From: Allolobophora icterica
Lineage: Eukaryota; Annelida; Clitellata; Crassiclitellata; Lumbricidae
Assembly: GCA_963556255.1 (NCBI GenBank)
Contig: OY744613.1
Span: forward strand, 43,566,644-43,630,643
DNA: 64,000 nt
Direction of reading: 5' to 3'
Positions within the stretch are counted from its first letter, which is position 1, and each line of letters begins with the position of its first letter. The notes under the pieces are model-generated. The model was not told the origin of the DNA, made no database searches, and saw only the letters and a program-made list of their open reading frames with translations. Below are positions 21,371 to 30,689 of the stretch, in pieces. Made by a program: the position numbers and the translations under genes.

Positions 21371-21874
21371 AAATTTTCTGTTATCTCTATCATGAATGTG
21401 GACTTTATTAAGCCTGTATTTTTAATTTGCCCTCGTTTTACTATATCACAAATTCCTTAAACTTTTCTCTCTGGTTTACTGATGGGAGTGTGATGACTGC
21501 ACAGTTTTTATTATTTCTTTATGACTCGTAAGATAAATATTTTGAAATTTTCTCATTATTTAAATTAGCATGTACGTTTTTTGTTCGATATAGTTCGCAT
21601 ACGTGAGCATAACTAGATTTGTGGTGTGTATATTGGTGGCGTGTCTCCATTTTGAAAATTTCCAAACCCAAATTTCACATTCCAATTTATATTTAAAAAA
21701 TCAAACATAGGAAACAAATGGACCCATTGTTGACCTCTAAAGTTGACGTGGGGAGCCATGCAATCACTGGCTCCCGTGCACAAAAGCATCGGTTTTTGCA
21801 AATGCAATTAAAACGCTTCAAAAGCCAAGGAGAATGAGTTATAATCTTGTAAAAGCTGTGATTTTCATTGACAG
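21371..21874. repeat. Duplicated upstream sequence and intron end of ZNF4
   Basis: It continues the match to 11100-11400, then jumps to match 13330-13476, so about 2 kb present in arm 1 is absent here or was inserted there. It ends with the acceptor CAG at 21872-21874. Confidence 0.65.
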
Positions 21875-22126
21875 AAATGGAAGCAAGATTTCAATGTGAA
21901 ATGTAAAGTGAAACCCCAGTCTGTGAATATACTACAAGTTGTTCAAACAGTTTGTTCTTGATTTAAAAGTTAGTGTGAGTGAAAGGATGAACACTGATAT
22001 AACGAAACTTTGCCAGTCGTTAGAGCAAGGACATCCTTAAAAAATCAGATCTACATAAACGTTGTAAAATTTACTGAGTAAACCAAAAGAGAGTCTAAAA
22101 TCATATTACATTCTAAGACTTACAAC

Positions 22127-23191
22127 ATGGCAAATATCACAGTGTCATCACTTCAGTTCAATGAATGTGACAGTTATAAAGAGGCAGGTCCACAGGATGA
22201 ATGCAGGAGAGAGCTAGAGGAGAAAAGCGGATCAGAAACGTGTCATGAACAGGAGATGCATAAAACAGTCCATACTGTGAAGAAACCACACAAATGCAAA
22301 GTGTGTCATAAAGCATATGCATGGATTGGTAGATTGACTGACCATATGCAAATACACTCCATAGAAAAACCATACGTGTGCGAAATTTGTGAAAAAGCGT
22401 TTGCAAGAAGCGACAAATTGAAATGCCACATAAGAATCCACACAGGGGAAAAACCATACACTTGCAAATTATGTGACAAAGCTTTTACATGGAAAAATTA
22501 CCTGACAATGCATGCAAGAGTTCACACAGGAGAGAAACCATTCAAATGTCAACTATGCGACAAAGCTTTTGCACAAAGAGGTGACCTTACGAAGCATTCA
22601 AGAACTCATACTGGAGAGAAACCATACAAATGCAACATATGTCACATGAGATTTGGACACAATTCTAATCTGAAAAGCCATGAAAGACTCCACACTGGAG
22701 AATTACCTTACAAATGTGACGTATGTCAAAAAGGATTCGGAAATCTTTGTCATCTGGAAAGACATGTAAGACACGTCCACACTGGAGAAAAGTCATACAA
22801 ATGTAAAGTATGTCATAAAGTGTTTGGACACAGTGGGAATTTGAAAAGTCATGAAAGAACTCATACTGGCGAAAAGCCATTCAAGTGCGAACTTTGTGAC
22901 AAAATGTTTGCCAACTTTTACGACCTAAAGAGACACAAACGAATCCACACTGGAGAAAAACCTTTCAAATGTCTGATATGTGAAAAATCATTTGCACAGA
23001 GTGGTACACTGAATGCCCACCTAAAAACGCACACTGGAGATAAACCTTTCAAGTGTGACTTATGTCATAAAGCATTTCGACAGCATACTAGGCTTCGTAA
23101 ACATGAAGAAACGCATTCAAAAGAAAAGGCAAAGCATTTAAGAAAGAATCAAAATCTGAAAGAGGACATTCAAACCACCCTCCCTGGATAA
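22127..23191 (+). CDS. C2H2 zinc-finger protein (ZNF4), truncated paralogue of ZNF3
   Basis: The product is 354 residues with ten intact fingers from about residue 60 to 335. Compared with ZNF3, the first two fingers are removed by a clean in-frame deletion near residue 38. Translation stops at TAA 23189-23191, where ZNF3 has GAA in a TGEKP-like linker. The family C-terminal module is therefore not part of this frame, though its sequence survives downstream. The finger array could still bind DNA, but a recent pseudogene is equally possible. Confidence 0.75.
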   Translation: MANITVSSLQFNECDSYKEAGPQDECRRELEEKSGSETCHEQEMHKTVHTVKKPHKCKVCHKAYAWIGRLTDHMQIHSIEKPYVCEICEKAFARSDKLKCHIRIHTGEKPYTCKLCDKAFTWKNYLTMHARVHTGEKPFKCQLCDKAFAQRGDLTKHSRTHTGEKPYKCNICHMRFGHNSNLKSHERLHTGELPYKCDVCQKGFGNLCHLERHVRHVHTGEKSYKCKVCHKVFGHSGNLKSHERTHTGEKPFKCELCDKMFANFYDLKRHKRIHTGEKPFKCLICEKSFAQSGTLNAHLKTHTGDKPFKCDLCHKAFRQHTRLRKHEETHSKEKAKHLRKNQNLKEDIQTTLPG

Positions 23192-23617
23192 AAGCCACAC
23201 AACTGTGAATTGCGTAACAAAGTCCTTGCTCAGTAGCTTCATATAAAAACTCACGTTAAGACCCATCCTGAGGAAATGCCATACAGTTGTGAGTTATTTA
23301 GTTCACTGAAATACCATTTAGCTACTCCCAATGGAGAGAAACTATACCAGAGTAAATTATGGAATGAAAAAGCGATGTCAGCAAGAGGAACTTTGTAAAA
23401 TCTATCACTTGTGCAGAATAAAAGGTCAAATCATAGTGTCAAGGAACTTGATGGATATCAATCAACGTATATTGCTGATATTGATCGTTTAAGATTGATA
23501 GCATTTGGCTGTGGAATTTGCAATGAAATGTTTCAAATTGAAAAAGAATTTATGGAGCACTGTTGTCATCACTCTGATACTCCAAAGGAAGACACTTTTG
23601 TTGACCTGTTTCAGTGA
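23192..23617 (+). pseudogene. Detached C-terminal remnant of ZNF4
   Basis: It is homologous to ZNF3 codons after the last finger, with further in-frame stops (for example TAG near 23234) and frame changes. From 23411 a frame reopens and encodes the family module: CGICNEMFQIEKEF, HCCHH, PKEDTFVDLFQ. No splice signals that would restore it to the ZNF4 frame were recognised. Confidence 0.75.
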
Positions 23618-24240
23618 CAACTATAAAAATGTGGTGTTCGACACTATCAAATGCGGATTTGGTAATCCACTCTGGATTTGTATATCTTCTCAATTTGTTG
23701 CATGCATGCAAATGAGTTCAGGCAACTCGTATAACGCTTATTGCAACAACTGCCACATCCTACCTGAACTGAACTGATCAAAACTTATTTATCGCATTAC
23801 AAGCGAACATGTAGGCGTATATTGGATTATCAATGGGAGAACTCAAGATGTCATATTACAAAATCATAGTGCATATTTTATAGCTTGCTTGAATGATTAC
23901 ATAGTTTTTATTCATGTCAATTTCTTTTCTATAGATACTTAATAATTTAATAATTTTTCATAAGGCAATTTGTGTTTTCTTATTCAATTGCAATAATCGA
24001 TATTACTCAATTTTGTTTTGAACAGGTGCAGAGTAAGATCGGTAAATTTTTCTATGTAGAGACCTCACCGAAACTAGAAGTTAGATGATCGATGAATATA
24101 TTTCATAATAAAGCTTAAAGAAGAAGTTGGATGATTGACGAAAATATTACTTAAACTAGAAACTGGATAAAACTCAAAAGTCTAGAAGTTGTAATTGCGA
24201 TGAAACTATTGTGATGAACTCCTCTTTTCACCCTGACCTG
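23618..24240. repeat. ZNF4 3' flank with fragment of ~36-bp repeat
   Basis: 23640-23880 is the inverted homologue of 16961-17262. 24060-24210 holds three or four units of the AAACTAGAAG...GATGA repeat without recognisable termini, a broken member of the A-E element group. No gene. Confidence 0.6.
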
Positions 24241-24374
24241 GGTTACCAGGTCCTATTCCATCCTGGGTTGATTGCAGTCATGGGTTCCATGCCAAGAGGC
24301 TGATGGCATCCGCGTCCCAGGGTCGAGCGGGGTCTCGTGACTAGTGAGCCCAGGTTCTTCCCTGCAATCCTACA

Positions 24375-24720
24375 TCGTGGCCCAATAGGGGAAGAATCCC
24401 AGCTGGAGTGAGGGAAGATCTGGTAAAACATACCTATAGTTAAAGAAAGTACTAACAATACAGTATAGTATTTTAAATATTCTACCATTATTTACACCAC
24501 TAATAAGGCAGTACATAACTACTGCTTCAATTTGTATGGAGCTGATGCGGCGGAAAGAGTGAGAGACGGGATCAGGACGTGGGGTAGATTGTGTGTTGAG
24601 GAGTGTGAAAATGGGGTTATGATTGGAAGGTGTCAAATGAGAAAGAGATATCTGGCGATAACTTAGAGAGATGATGAGGTCAAGTGTGTGGTTATGACAT
24701 TGGGTAGGGAAGTTGACGTG
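24375..24720 (-). pseudogene. LINE endonuclease fragment
   Basis: On the minus strand, NFPTQCHNHTLDLIIS followed by LSHLTPSNHNPIFTLL matches the end of the endonuclease domain of CR1/L2-like LINEs (T-x-HTLDL and SDH-type motifs). PDPVSHSFRRIS resembles the following linker. Broken at both ends. Confidence 0.7.
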
Positions 24721-24824
24721 AAAACATGTCATAGTAAAATTCAAACTAGAAGCTGGAAGATCGTGAAAGGTAGTGAACCATTTGTCGCGAACCATTTGTT
24801 TGTGAACCATTTGTCGTGGAACCT
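24721..24824. mobile_element. Terminal fragment of a family-E TIR element
   Basis: GAACCATTTGTCG occurs three times, following a single AAACTAGAAGCTGGAAGATC unit. This is the inverse of the left end of E1 (29682-29750). Confidence 0.65.
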
Positions 24825-25233
24825 GTGTTTACTATACGGTTCTATTCGCTAGAGGACAGGATAATATATCGGTTATCCAATTTCTGCTTACAAAATTTTG
24901 TTTCAAATAAACGCCATTTTGTGTAACTATAAAGAATTCATTATTATACTGGTTTGGGTGAGTTACATTCGTTTCTGTAATTTCCTATGTAAGCATATTT
25001 TGGTTTAATTGTATTTTCGTAAATGCAGGCCAGGCCAGCTTAGTATTCTCATATAAGTTTTATACCGCGACGACTTAGGCGGCCTTGTAACGGCATGGCT
25101 GTGTTACGGCGCCATATTAATTGTCATTATTATTGTTATTATTATTATTTGATTAACTATCAGTATTTGACGCCTTTGCCGAAGCATTTAAAACCGCTCA
25201 CCCAAACCCCACGAGCGAATGTGGGCTGAAGAT
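24825..25233. other. No gene seen
   Basis: 24840-24990 resembles 5700-5860 (GCCATTTTG, GGTGAGTTACATT). A short (ATT)n lies near 25130. Nothing else was recognised. Confidence 0.45.
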
Positions 25234-25774
25234 TACGTGGATGGTGTTATGCAAGAGTGGACCAACCCACAAATTCATTATTGTCCAGAAAACAATTTTT
25301 TTTAAATTTCTCTTTCAATTATGATGGAAAAAATTTGAATTTTTTTTTGTATGTGTAAAAACATACATTTGATATTAGGGTAATATTGTATTAAGCAATT
25401 TGTTAAAGAACTTTCATCTAAGAAATAAAATGTTGGTTGGTCCATTTGAATCCTAGGAATTTTAAGATATTTTGGGTTGGTCCATTTGAATCCGAGAACA
25501 TTGTGCGTTATTGACCACAGGATTAACCTATTATTTTCATGGTTAGGCAGAGATGATGTCAATGAAGGACAGAAAGGCTGTAATGACTGACCTTTTCTGA
25601 AATTGTTTGATCAAATCCATAGCCTTAGGCTATTGTAAAGCTTAAGGCTTAACCCAAAGCTATCAAATTTTCGCATGAACTATATATTTTGTGACAGTAC
25701 GTAATCATTGTATAAAGTTGGCAACAGACAACATTAGGCAAAATTATTCATAATTTTATAAAGTATCTAATAAG

Positions 25775-26640
25775 TGGTATTGTATTGTATCTAGAAATTT
25801 ATAAAGCGCCTCTCGCAGAATAACTATTCAGAGACGCTATCAGCACAGAAGCCCCGGGGAAACAGTACGTATACCTTTAAGGAACGCGAGACTGATGAGG
25901 AATTGCCAGTCATTAGTTTGGCCCTAAGCAGAGGAGGAAGGTCATTCCAGATCGTGGGACCCACTACAGCAAGGCAGCTTTAGTCCTGAGAACAGAAAGA
26001 TCAAGCAGATTTGCAGACCGCAACGAGCGAGAAGAAGATACTTCGGCTTTCGCAGATACTTCGAGAGATATTTCGGAGCAGTAACTGCTGAGATTTAAAG
26101 ACAAGGAGGAGGATCTTATAACGAATCCGTGCGACAATAGAGAGCCAGTGCAGAACATCAAGCATGTAAGTAGAGATATGGACAAAGCTGGGGAGTCAAG
26201 CGATGAGCCTAGCAGAAGCATTTAGAACAGATTGAAGGGGGAGAGACGCTGCTTAGGGAGTCCAATGAGAAGTGAGTTGCAGTAGTCCAGGCGTGAGCAG
26301 AAAAATGCCTGAACTATGGTTGTAAAGACAGAAGGTGAGGCCGAACGTCTGATGGCCCTGAGACGCCTCAGTTGAAAGAAGCAGGAGCGAGTCATGTTGG
26401 ATAGGCCTAGATGCTGTGTGAATGTGATGGAAGAGTCAAGTGTGACGCCCAAGTCACGGACGGTGGAAGAGTAGGTGTAAGCAGAAAATTTCTCAGTCAC
26501 TCAGCAATGGAAAGTCGAGTTTAGCAAGCTGCTGCCTAGTCCGAAACCAGATCAATTGAGTCTTAGCAGTGTTGAGGCAGAGGTGATTAGTTGCTCTTAA
26601 TGCATCTATATCTGAGCATTGACAAACAGTTAGCTAGCTA
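25775..26640 (-). pseudogene. LINE reverse-transcriptase C-terminus and 3' tail
   Basis: The minus strand reads CLNTAKTQLIWFRTRQQL, DLGVTLDSSITFTQHL, CSRLDYCNSLLIGLPK and VVGPTIWNDLPPLLR in shifting frames, the ordered C-terminal motifs of CR1/L2-like RT. The tail has AAGCGCC and a (TTGTA)n run as seen on the plus strand at 25777, identical in type to 59763. It is inserted inside the 2.8-kb TIR element. Confidence 0.85.
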
Positions 26641-27329
26641 TATTTTTAACAACACTTTTGCCATAAATTACTAAATTATAACAGTAGTTATTGCAGAACA
26701 TGAAATTTATTATTGTAATATGGAAGAAACTAAATTTTGTAAGAAAGTAACTTAACTGACTTTGTAATTAGGCACCTTTGGAGAAAAACGAGGAAAGAAT
26801 TTAAGGAGCCAGTGAACAACACCCAAAGACCACTGTGGACAACGTGATAGCTCACATAAACTTCCACACTATAAGTCATTAGGCCTACACTTGCACATGA
26901 AGTCCAGTTCTTTCGCTACACTCACGAAGAAACGGGAGTGGAAAGAAGTTGATTTGAGAAAACGAGGAAACCCATCAGCAACTCTTGGTGCCACGTCCCA
27001 GTCTGCTCTCTACGACGGACCGCGGCCAATTGCTCCCTTAAGAGTACAGACCCTATATAGCCTTCAAGGCTTCTACGACTAATTCCACCGTGTTATCGCG
27101 AGTTCTATTCTTCCATTCCTAATTGGACATCAAAGGTACCGTAGTGGTCTTCCCGATGTGCTGGATTTTGATGACGATGACCCGTAAGATTTGCCGCAGT
27201 TGATATTTATGTTTAGAACTTTTGCCAACAATTCAGCTGAATTGTCTAGTGTAGTGTCTAGTGTGCCACTATCCAACTGAATTTTACCGCAGAACATCTT
27301 TTACATACCCGTACCGAGGTCCTCAGTGC

Positions 27330-27730
27330 TTACATAATACAGACTAGTAAGATTTCTAACGGAGATTGCATCCTCTGCAGCATCCTCCGCCTTGCAACTT
27401 TCTGCTGCTTGACACAGTCGTTAATGAAGGCCAGCTTTACACACCTGTTAGACTTCCAGTACAGTTCATGGATATTTTGTCTATCTGCAAGGCTGCATTT
27501 TGCAACACATTCTAGTGGGCACTGACAATCAAAATCCTTATCTGTGTGCTCCTCTAGGCCTACCTCTTCCAGATCTTGATGTGCATGTTTCACCATGTTC
27601 TCTTTTTCGTTTTATGGTTATTTCTCTACCATTTCTCTGGCGCAGCTCTTTTGCGGCATCTATGCCTCTTCCTGAGACATGAGATGCAACAGGATTTAGT
27701 CCAGACGAGCTCATATTACTTTGTCTGCGC
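27330..27730 (-). pseudogene. Cysteine-rich open frame of the TIR transposon
   Basis: A minus-strand frame encodes CQCPLECVAKC, RQNIHELYW and AFINDCVKQQKVARRR. This spacing (clustered cysteines, then RxxIxxxYW, then Q/KxxFIxxxV) recalls cysteine-rich proteins often seen next to invertebrate DNA transposons. The upstream part (HAHQDLEEVGLEEHTDKD) overlaps a shifted frame, so it is either spliced or broken. Function unknown; the family resemblance is from memory and weak. Confidence 0.35.
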
Positions 27731-27766
27731 AAATGGACCAAGCCACAGGACTCGGCTTGCAACCAG

Positions 27767-27836
27767 CGACTCTTGCATGCACAACTGGACCAAGCCACGG
27801 TTCTGTGGCTTGGTCCAGTTGTGCATACAAGAGTCG
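27767..27836. repeat. Near-perfect 32-bp hairpin
   Basis: The arms at 27767-27798 and 27805-27836 pair with one mismatch around the loop GGTTCT. Each arm carries a TTGGTCCAG motif. It lies near the right end of the 2.8-kb TIR element. Confidence 0.85.
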
Positions 27837-28062
27837 TTAGTTGGTCCAAACAATTTTAGCTAATTATTTAATTACCTGATTACCTAGGAGCTTGATCCAA
27901 GTATGCATATGTGCAGAAAATGATTTTGAATTTAATGGAAAAATAAAAAAAATTTTGGTAATTTTGAAGGTTGGTCCACTTTTGCATAACACCATCCACG
28001 TATGAAAACTGTTGGTTATCTTCCTTAGGACTTTATTTAAGAGCAAAGGCAGAGTCTTGTGT

Positions 28063-28140
28063 AATTGGGGCGCAGATAGTCAAGTGGTTAGCTGGACTGT
28101 CAACGTAGAGGTCAGGGGTTCAAGTCCCCGAAAGGGCAGA
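28063..28140 (+). repeat. tRNA-derived SINE-like sequence
   Basis: GATAGTCAAGTGGTTAGC resembles an A box and GGTTCAAGTCC a B box, followed by CCCGAAAGGG. The acceptor stem does not close well (GGGGCGC against AGGGCAG), so a SINE head or tRNA pseudogene is more likely than an active tRNA. Confidence 0.5.
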
Positions 28141-28653
28141 AACTTGTTTCAAGATGAAGGTAGGAAGGGAGGAAGCAGGGATGATGAAAGTATGAAGATT
28201 CACAATTGAGACATGCACAGAAACATAAAGTGGCACAGACAGACAGCCAACAGTAATGTAGAAAACAAATACAAGGTTTTTAAGTTACTAATGTTTTCCT
28301 CTGTTGAAGATCTGAAGACGAAGGCCCATCAAAAAGAAAGAAATTTAAAATGGGATTTTGCAAGCAAACCATCTTTGTATTTCGTAAAATGCTCCAGATT
28401 GTATTTTCTTAAACTTGTTCCTTGAACTTTGAATTTTCCATTACATTAGGTTGATTCTGCAGTCAACGGCTTAACAATCCTAAAAGCAGACTTACAACTG
28501 CAGGAATACGACAGAATTTGCAGTCTGATGACAGACAGATAAAGAAAGATCGAAATGTTATAAAGAGAACTTTAAAGGAAAACATCTCCATATACAACAG
28601 AAAACAGTTTTCAATTAAAAGAACAATAGCACCTGAAAGCCATAATCATACCA
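28141..28653. other. Leader region of ZNF5; no gene seen
   Basis: No conserved coding frame. CTGCAG near 28461 could be the splice acceptor of the ZNF5 exon. Confidence 0.4.
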
Positions 28654-28971
28654 ATGTCTATCCCGGAAATAAATGACAACAGCACAGAGTCATGGTATCC
28701 ACTGAGTTCGTGTTACACCAACCACCAGAAGAAAATCTATTCCCAGCAGTTGTCCTGCATCTGCCGAATATGTCAAAAAGATTTTGGAACTATCAGTGAT
28801 CTGAATTGTCACATTAGAACACACGTCACTGATGAAGAGCTGCTCAGATGTCAGTCATGTAACAAAACCTTTTTCAGTGTTTATACTCTAGTGCTACATA
28901 ATGTTAGAGCCCATTCCAAAGAAGGGCCATGTAAATGTAATTTATGTCACAAAACGTTTGCTTATAAGTTT
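28654..28971 (+). pseudogene. Truncated C2H2 zinc-finger gene (ZNF5)
   Basis: The first ~106 codons encode an N-terminus related to ZNF1, with two fingers (CRICQKDFGTISDLNCHIRTH and the next beginning CQSCNKTFFSVYTL) and the start of a third ending AFAYKF-like (CHKTFAYKF). Here ZNF1-type sequence would continue with HLVIHTRTH, but a LINE begins at about 28972 and the frame stops at 28992. The gene is cut in mid-finger. Confidence 0.85.
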
Positions 28972-29198
28972 AGAGGCTCCTCTCTTCTTTGATTCTGGTC
29001 CTATCTCACAGACCACACGCAAATGATAATCTTGGGTGGCTCCAGAACACACTGGGTTGCTGTCAACTTTGGTGCCCCCAGGGATCAGTACTTGGCTCAC
29101 TCCTTTACTTGCTTAATACAGTCGATATTTCCTCTAACTTTGTAGCACATTTAACCACTGGCCACCTCTATGCTGATGACGCCCAGGCCTGCTCAGCT

Positions 29199-29493
29199 CA
29201 TGGGCGTCCGGAGGGGGCGCAAGGGGGCGCATTTGCGCCCCCTGCATTTTGCAAATATTTTATAAAAATAAAATCTTTTGATTATTATGATTATTACAAT
29301 AGTCCCAACACGATTTTCAATGCGAAGAAACCACCTAATTATTTAGGTAAAGTCTTTGATCATTAGGCCTACTTATTTTTAAGTTTTTTCTATGCAAATT
29401 TTTTCTCGGCAAAAACGTCATTTTCTCCCTCCCCTAAAAATTTTGCCCCTAAAAAATGTTGCGCCCCTAAAAAAATTCCTGCGGATGCCCATG
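29199..29493. mobile_element. hAT-type MITE with CATGGGCGTCCG ends
   Basis: The ends CATGGGCGTCCG and CGGATGCCCATG are inverted, and the perfect 8-bp duplication GCTCAGCT lies at 29191-29198 and 29494-29501, in the LINE just after the YADD motif. A related copy is at 51021-51256. Confidence 0.92.
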
Positions 29494-29681
29494 GCTCAGC
29501 TATCCCTTATTGCTCACATTGATGCTCATGCTCTCTCACGGCCTTCAAATATAGCTGTCCTGAAACCATCTTTCTTTAAATCCGTCAAAGACCCAACTGA
29601 TATGGTTTTTTCACTTATCAACAACTGGACAAGATCGACTATCCTCTCTTAACTCAAAGCTTTCCTTTTTATACCTTCTCA

Positions 29682-30070
29682 GCGGTTCAATGACAAATGG
29701 TTCGTGACAAATGGTTCACAGACAAATGGTTCACAATCTTCCAGCTTCCACTTTGAGCTATATTTTCATCATCGCTCATCCAGTTGCTAGTTTGAGCTAT
29801 ATTTTAATCGCTCATCCAGCTTCTAGTTTGTGCTTTTTTTAACTTGGACTACAAAAAAGCATGTTTAGCTCTATTTTCATCAAACTAGAAGCTAGGTGAG
29901 CGACGAAATATATTTCAAACTAGAAGCTAGATGAGCAATGATGAAAATATAGCTCAAACTAGAAGTTTGAAGATTGATGAAAATAGAGCACAAAGTAGAA
30001 GCTGGATTCTTGATGAAAATATAGCTCAAAATAGAAGCTGGAAGATCTAGTGAACCATTTGTCGTAACAC
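29682..30070. mobile_element. TIR element E1 with ~36-bp internal repeat
   Basis: The left end repeats GACAAATGGTTC and the right end is GAACCATTTGTCG. The perfect 8-bp target duplication CCTTCTCA lies at 29674-29681 and 30071-30078. The interior holds CATCCAGCTTCTAGTTT units that switch orientation midway, making it partly palindromic. Inserted in LINE RT sequence. Confidence 0.88.
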
Positions 30071-30274
30071 CCTTCTCAACATTCTGCCCGTAACTTGGGT
30101 CTCATTCTTGATAGTTTCCATTTCTCACCATTATCTCTAATCTCACCCACTGGTGCTATTACCATCACCGACGTCTGAAAGCTATCTGAAGATCTGTCTC
30201 CTCATGGACAGTGGAGGTAAAGACTGGAGTCTCAGTGTCCATGATTTCATCTACTCTTGCATAGATTACTGTAA

Positions 30275-30440
30275 CCAGGTGCATAACTTTGTTCTAAAAA
30301 GTGGGTGTACTAATTTTTTACATACACGAAGCAAGGCACAGATAGCGATCTCTGGGAGGGCGCAATAATACAATATTCATTGGCATCGTCCAAAATGTGG
30401 GGTACGGGTAACCCCGCCCCCCCCCCCCACAATTGCGCCT
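30275..30440. mobile_element. Small insert in the LINE
   Basis: It lies between the LINE words ACTGTAAC and TCCCTCTTTGCTGG, which would be adjacent in an intact RT frame (DYCN/SLFAGLPK). CAGGTGCATAA at the left and CATAGGCGCAA read inward at the right suggest hAT-like ends. A poly-C run is near 30418. No clean target duplication. Confidence 0.5.
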
Positions 30441-30689
30441 ATGACTACCTCCCTCTTTGCTGGCCTCCCCAAAGTCCGTCTCTCCCCTCTACAATCTGTT
30501 CTTAGCGCAGCTGCCTGACTAATCGCCTGTCTCCCGCTGTTCTCCCAGATTTCCACACTCGTGTTTCAACATCTTCACTGGCTTCCTCTTACTCAGCACT
30601 GGCATCCAACTAAAAGTACTTACCATTATTTGCCTATCTTACCTGGGACATGTTTTTATTCTACAGATAATCCAAAAATTCAACCAAGA

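Larger units (their letters stand above)
25236..28000 (-). mobile_element. 2.8-kb TIR transposon with subterminal TTGGTCCA repeats
   Basis: The ends are 30-bp inverted repeats with one mismatch, starting CGTGGATGGTGTTATGC. TA (or palindromic ACGT) flanks both sides, so the target duplication is TA, ACGT or TACGTA. TTGGTCCA or its complement recurs near both ends. Inside are a minus-strand cysteine-rich frame (27330-27596), a near-perfect 32-bp hairpin (27767-27836) and a LINE fragment (25775-26640). A TA duplication would suggest Tc1/mariner, but no DDE domain is visible. Confidence 0.8.
28972..30655 (+). mobile_element. 5'-truncated LINE (CR1/L2-like), itself hit by three DNA elements
   Basis: Reverse-transcriptase motifs follow in order: PQGSVLGSLLY and HLYADDAQAC (29080-29190), LNPSKTQLIWF-like (29580), ARNLGLILDSFHF (30090), CIDYCN (30260), AGLPKVRLSPLQS (30460) and FQHLHWLPL (30561). 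The frame is interrupted by a hAT-type MITE (29199-29493), element E1 (29682-30070) and a ~165-bp insert (about 30275-30440). Removing these restores neighbouring RT motifs. The LINE separates ZNF5 from ZNF6. Confidence 0.88.

Noticed and set aside
28063..28140. Functional tRNA gene
   Set aside because: A and B boxes are present but the acceptor stem does not pair and no clear anticodon loop could be drawn; more like a SINE or pseudogene.
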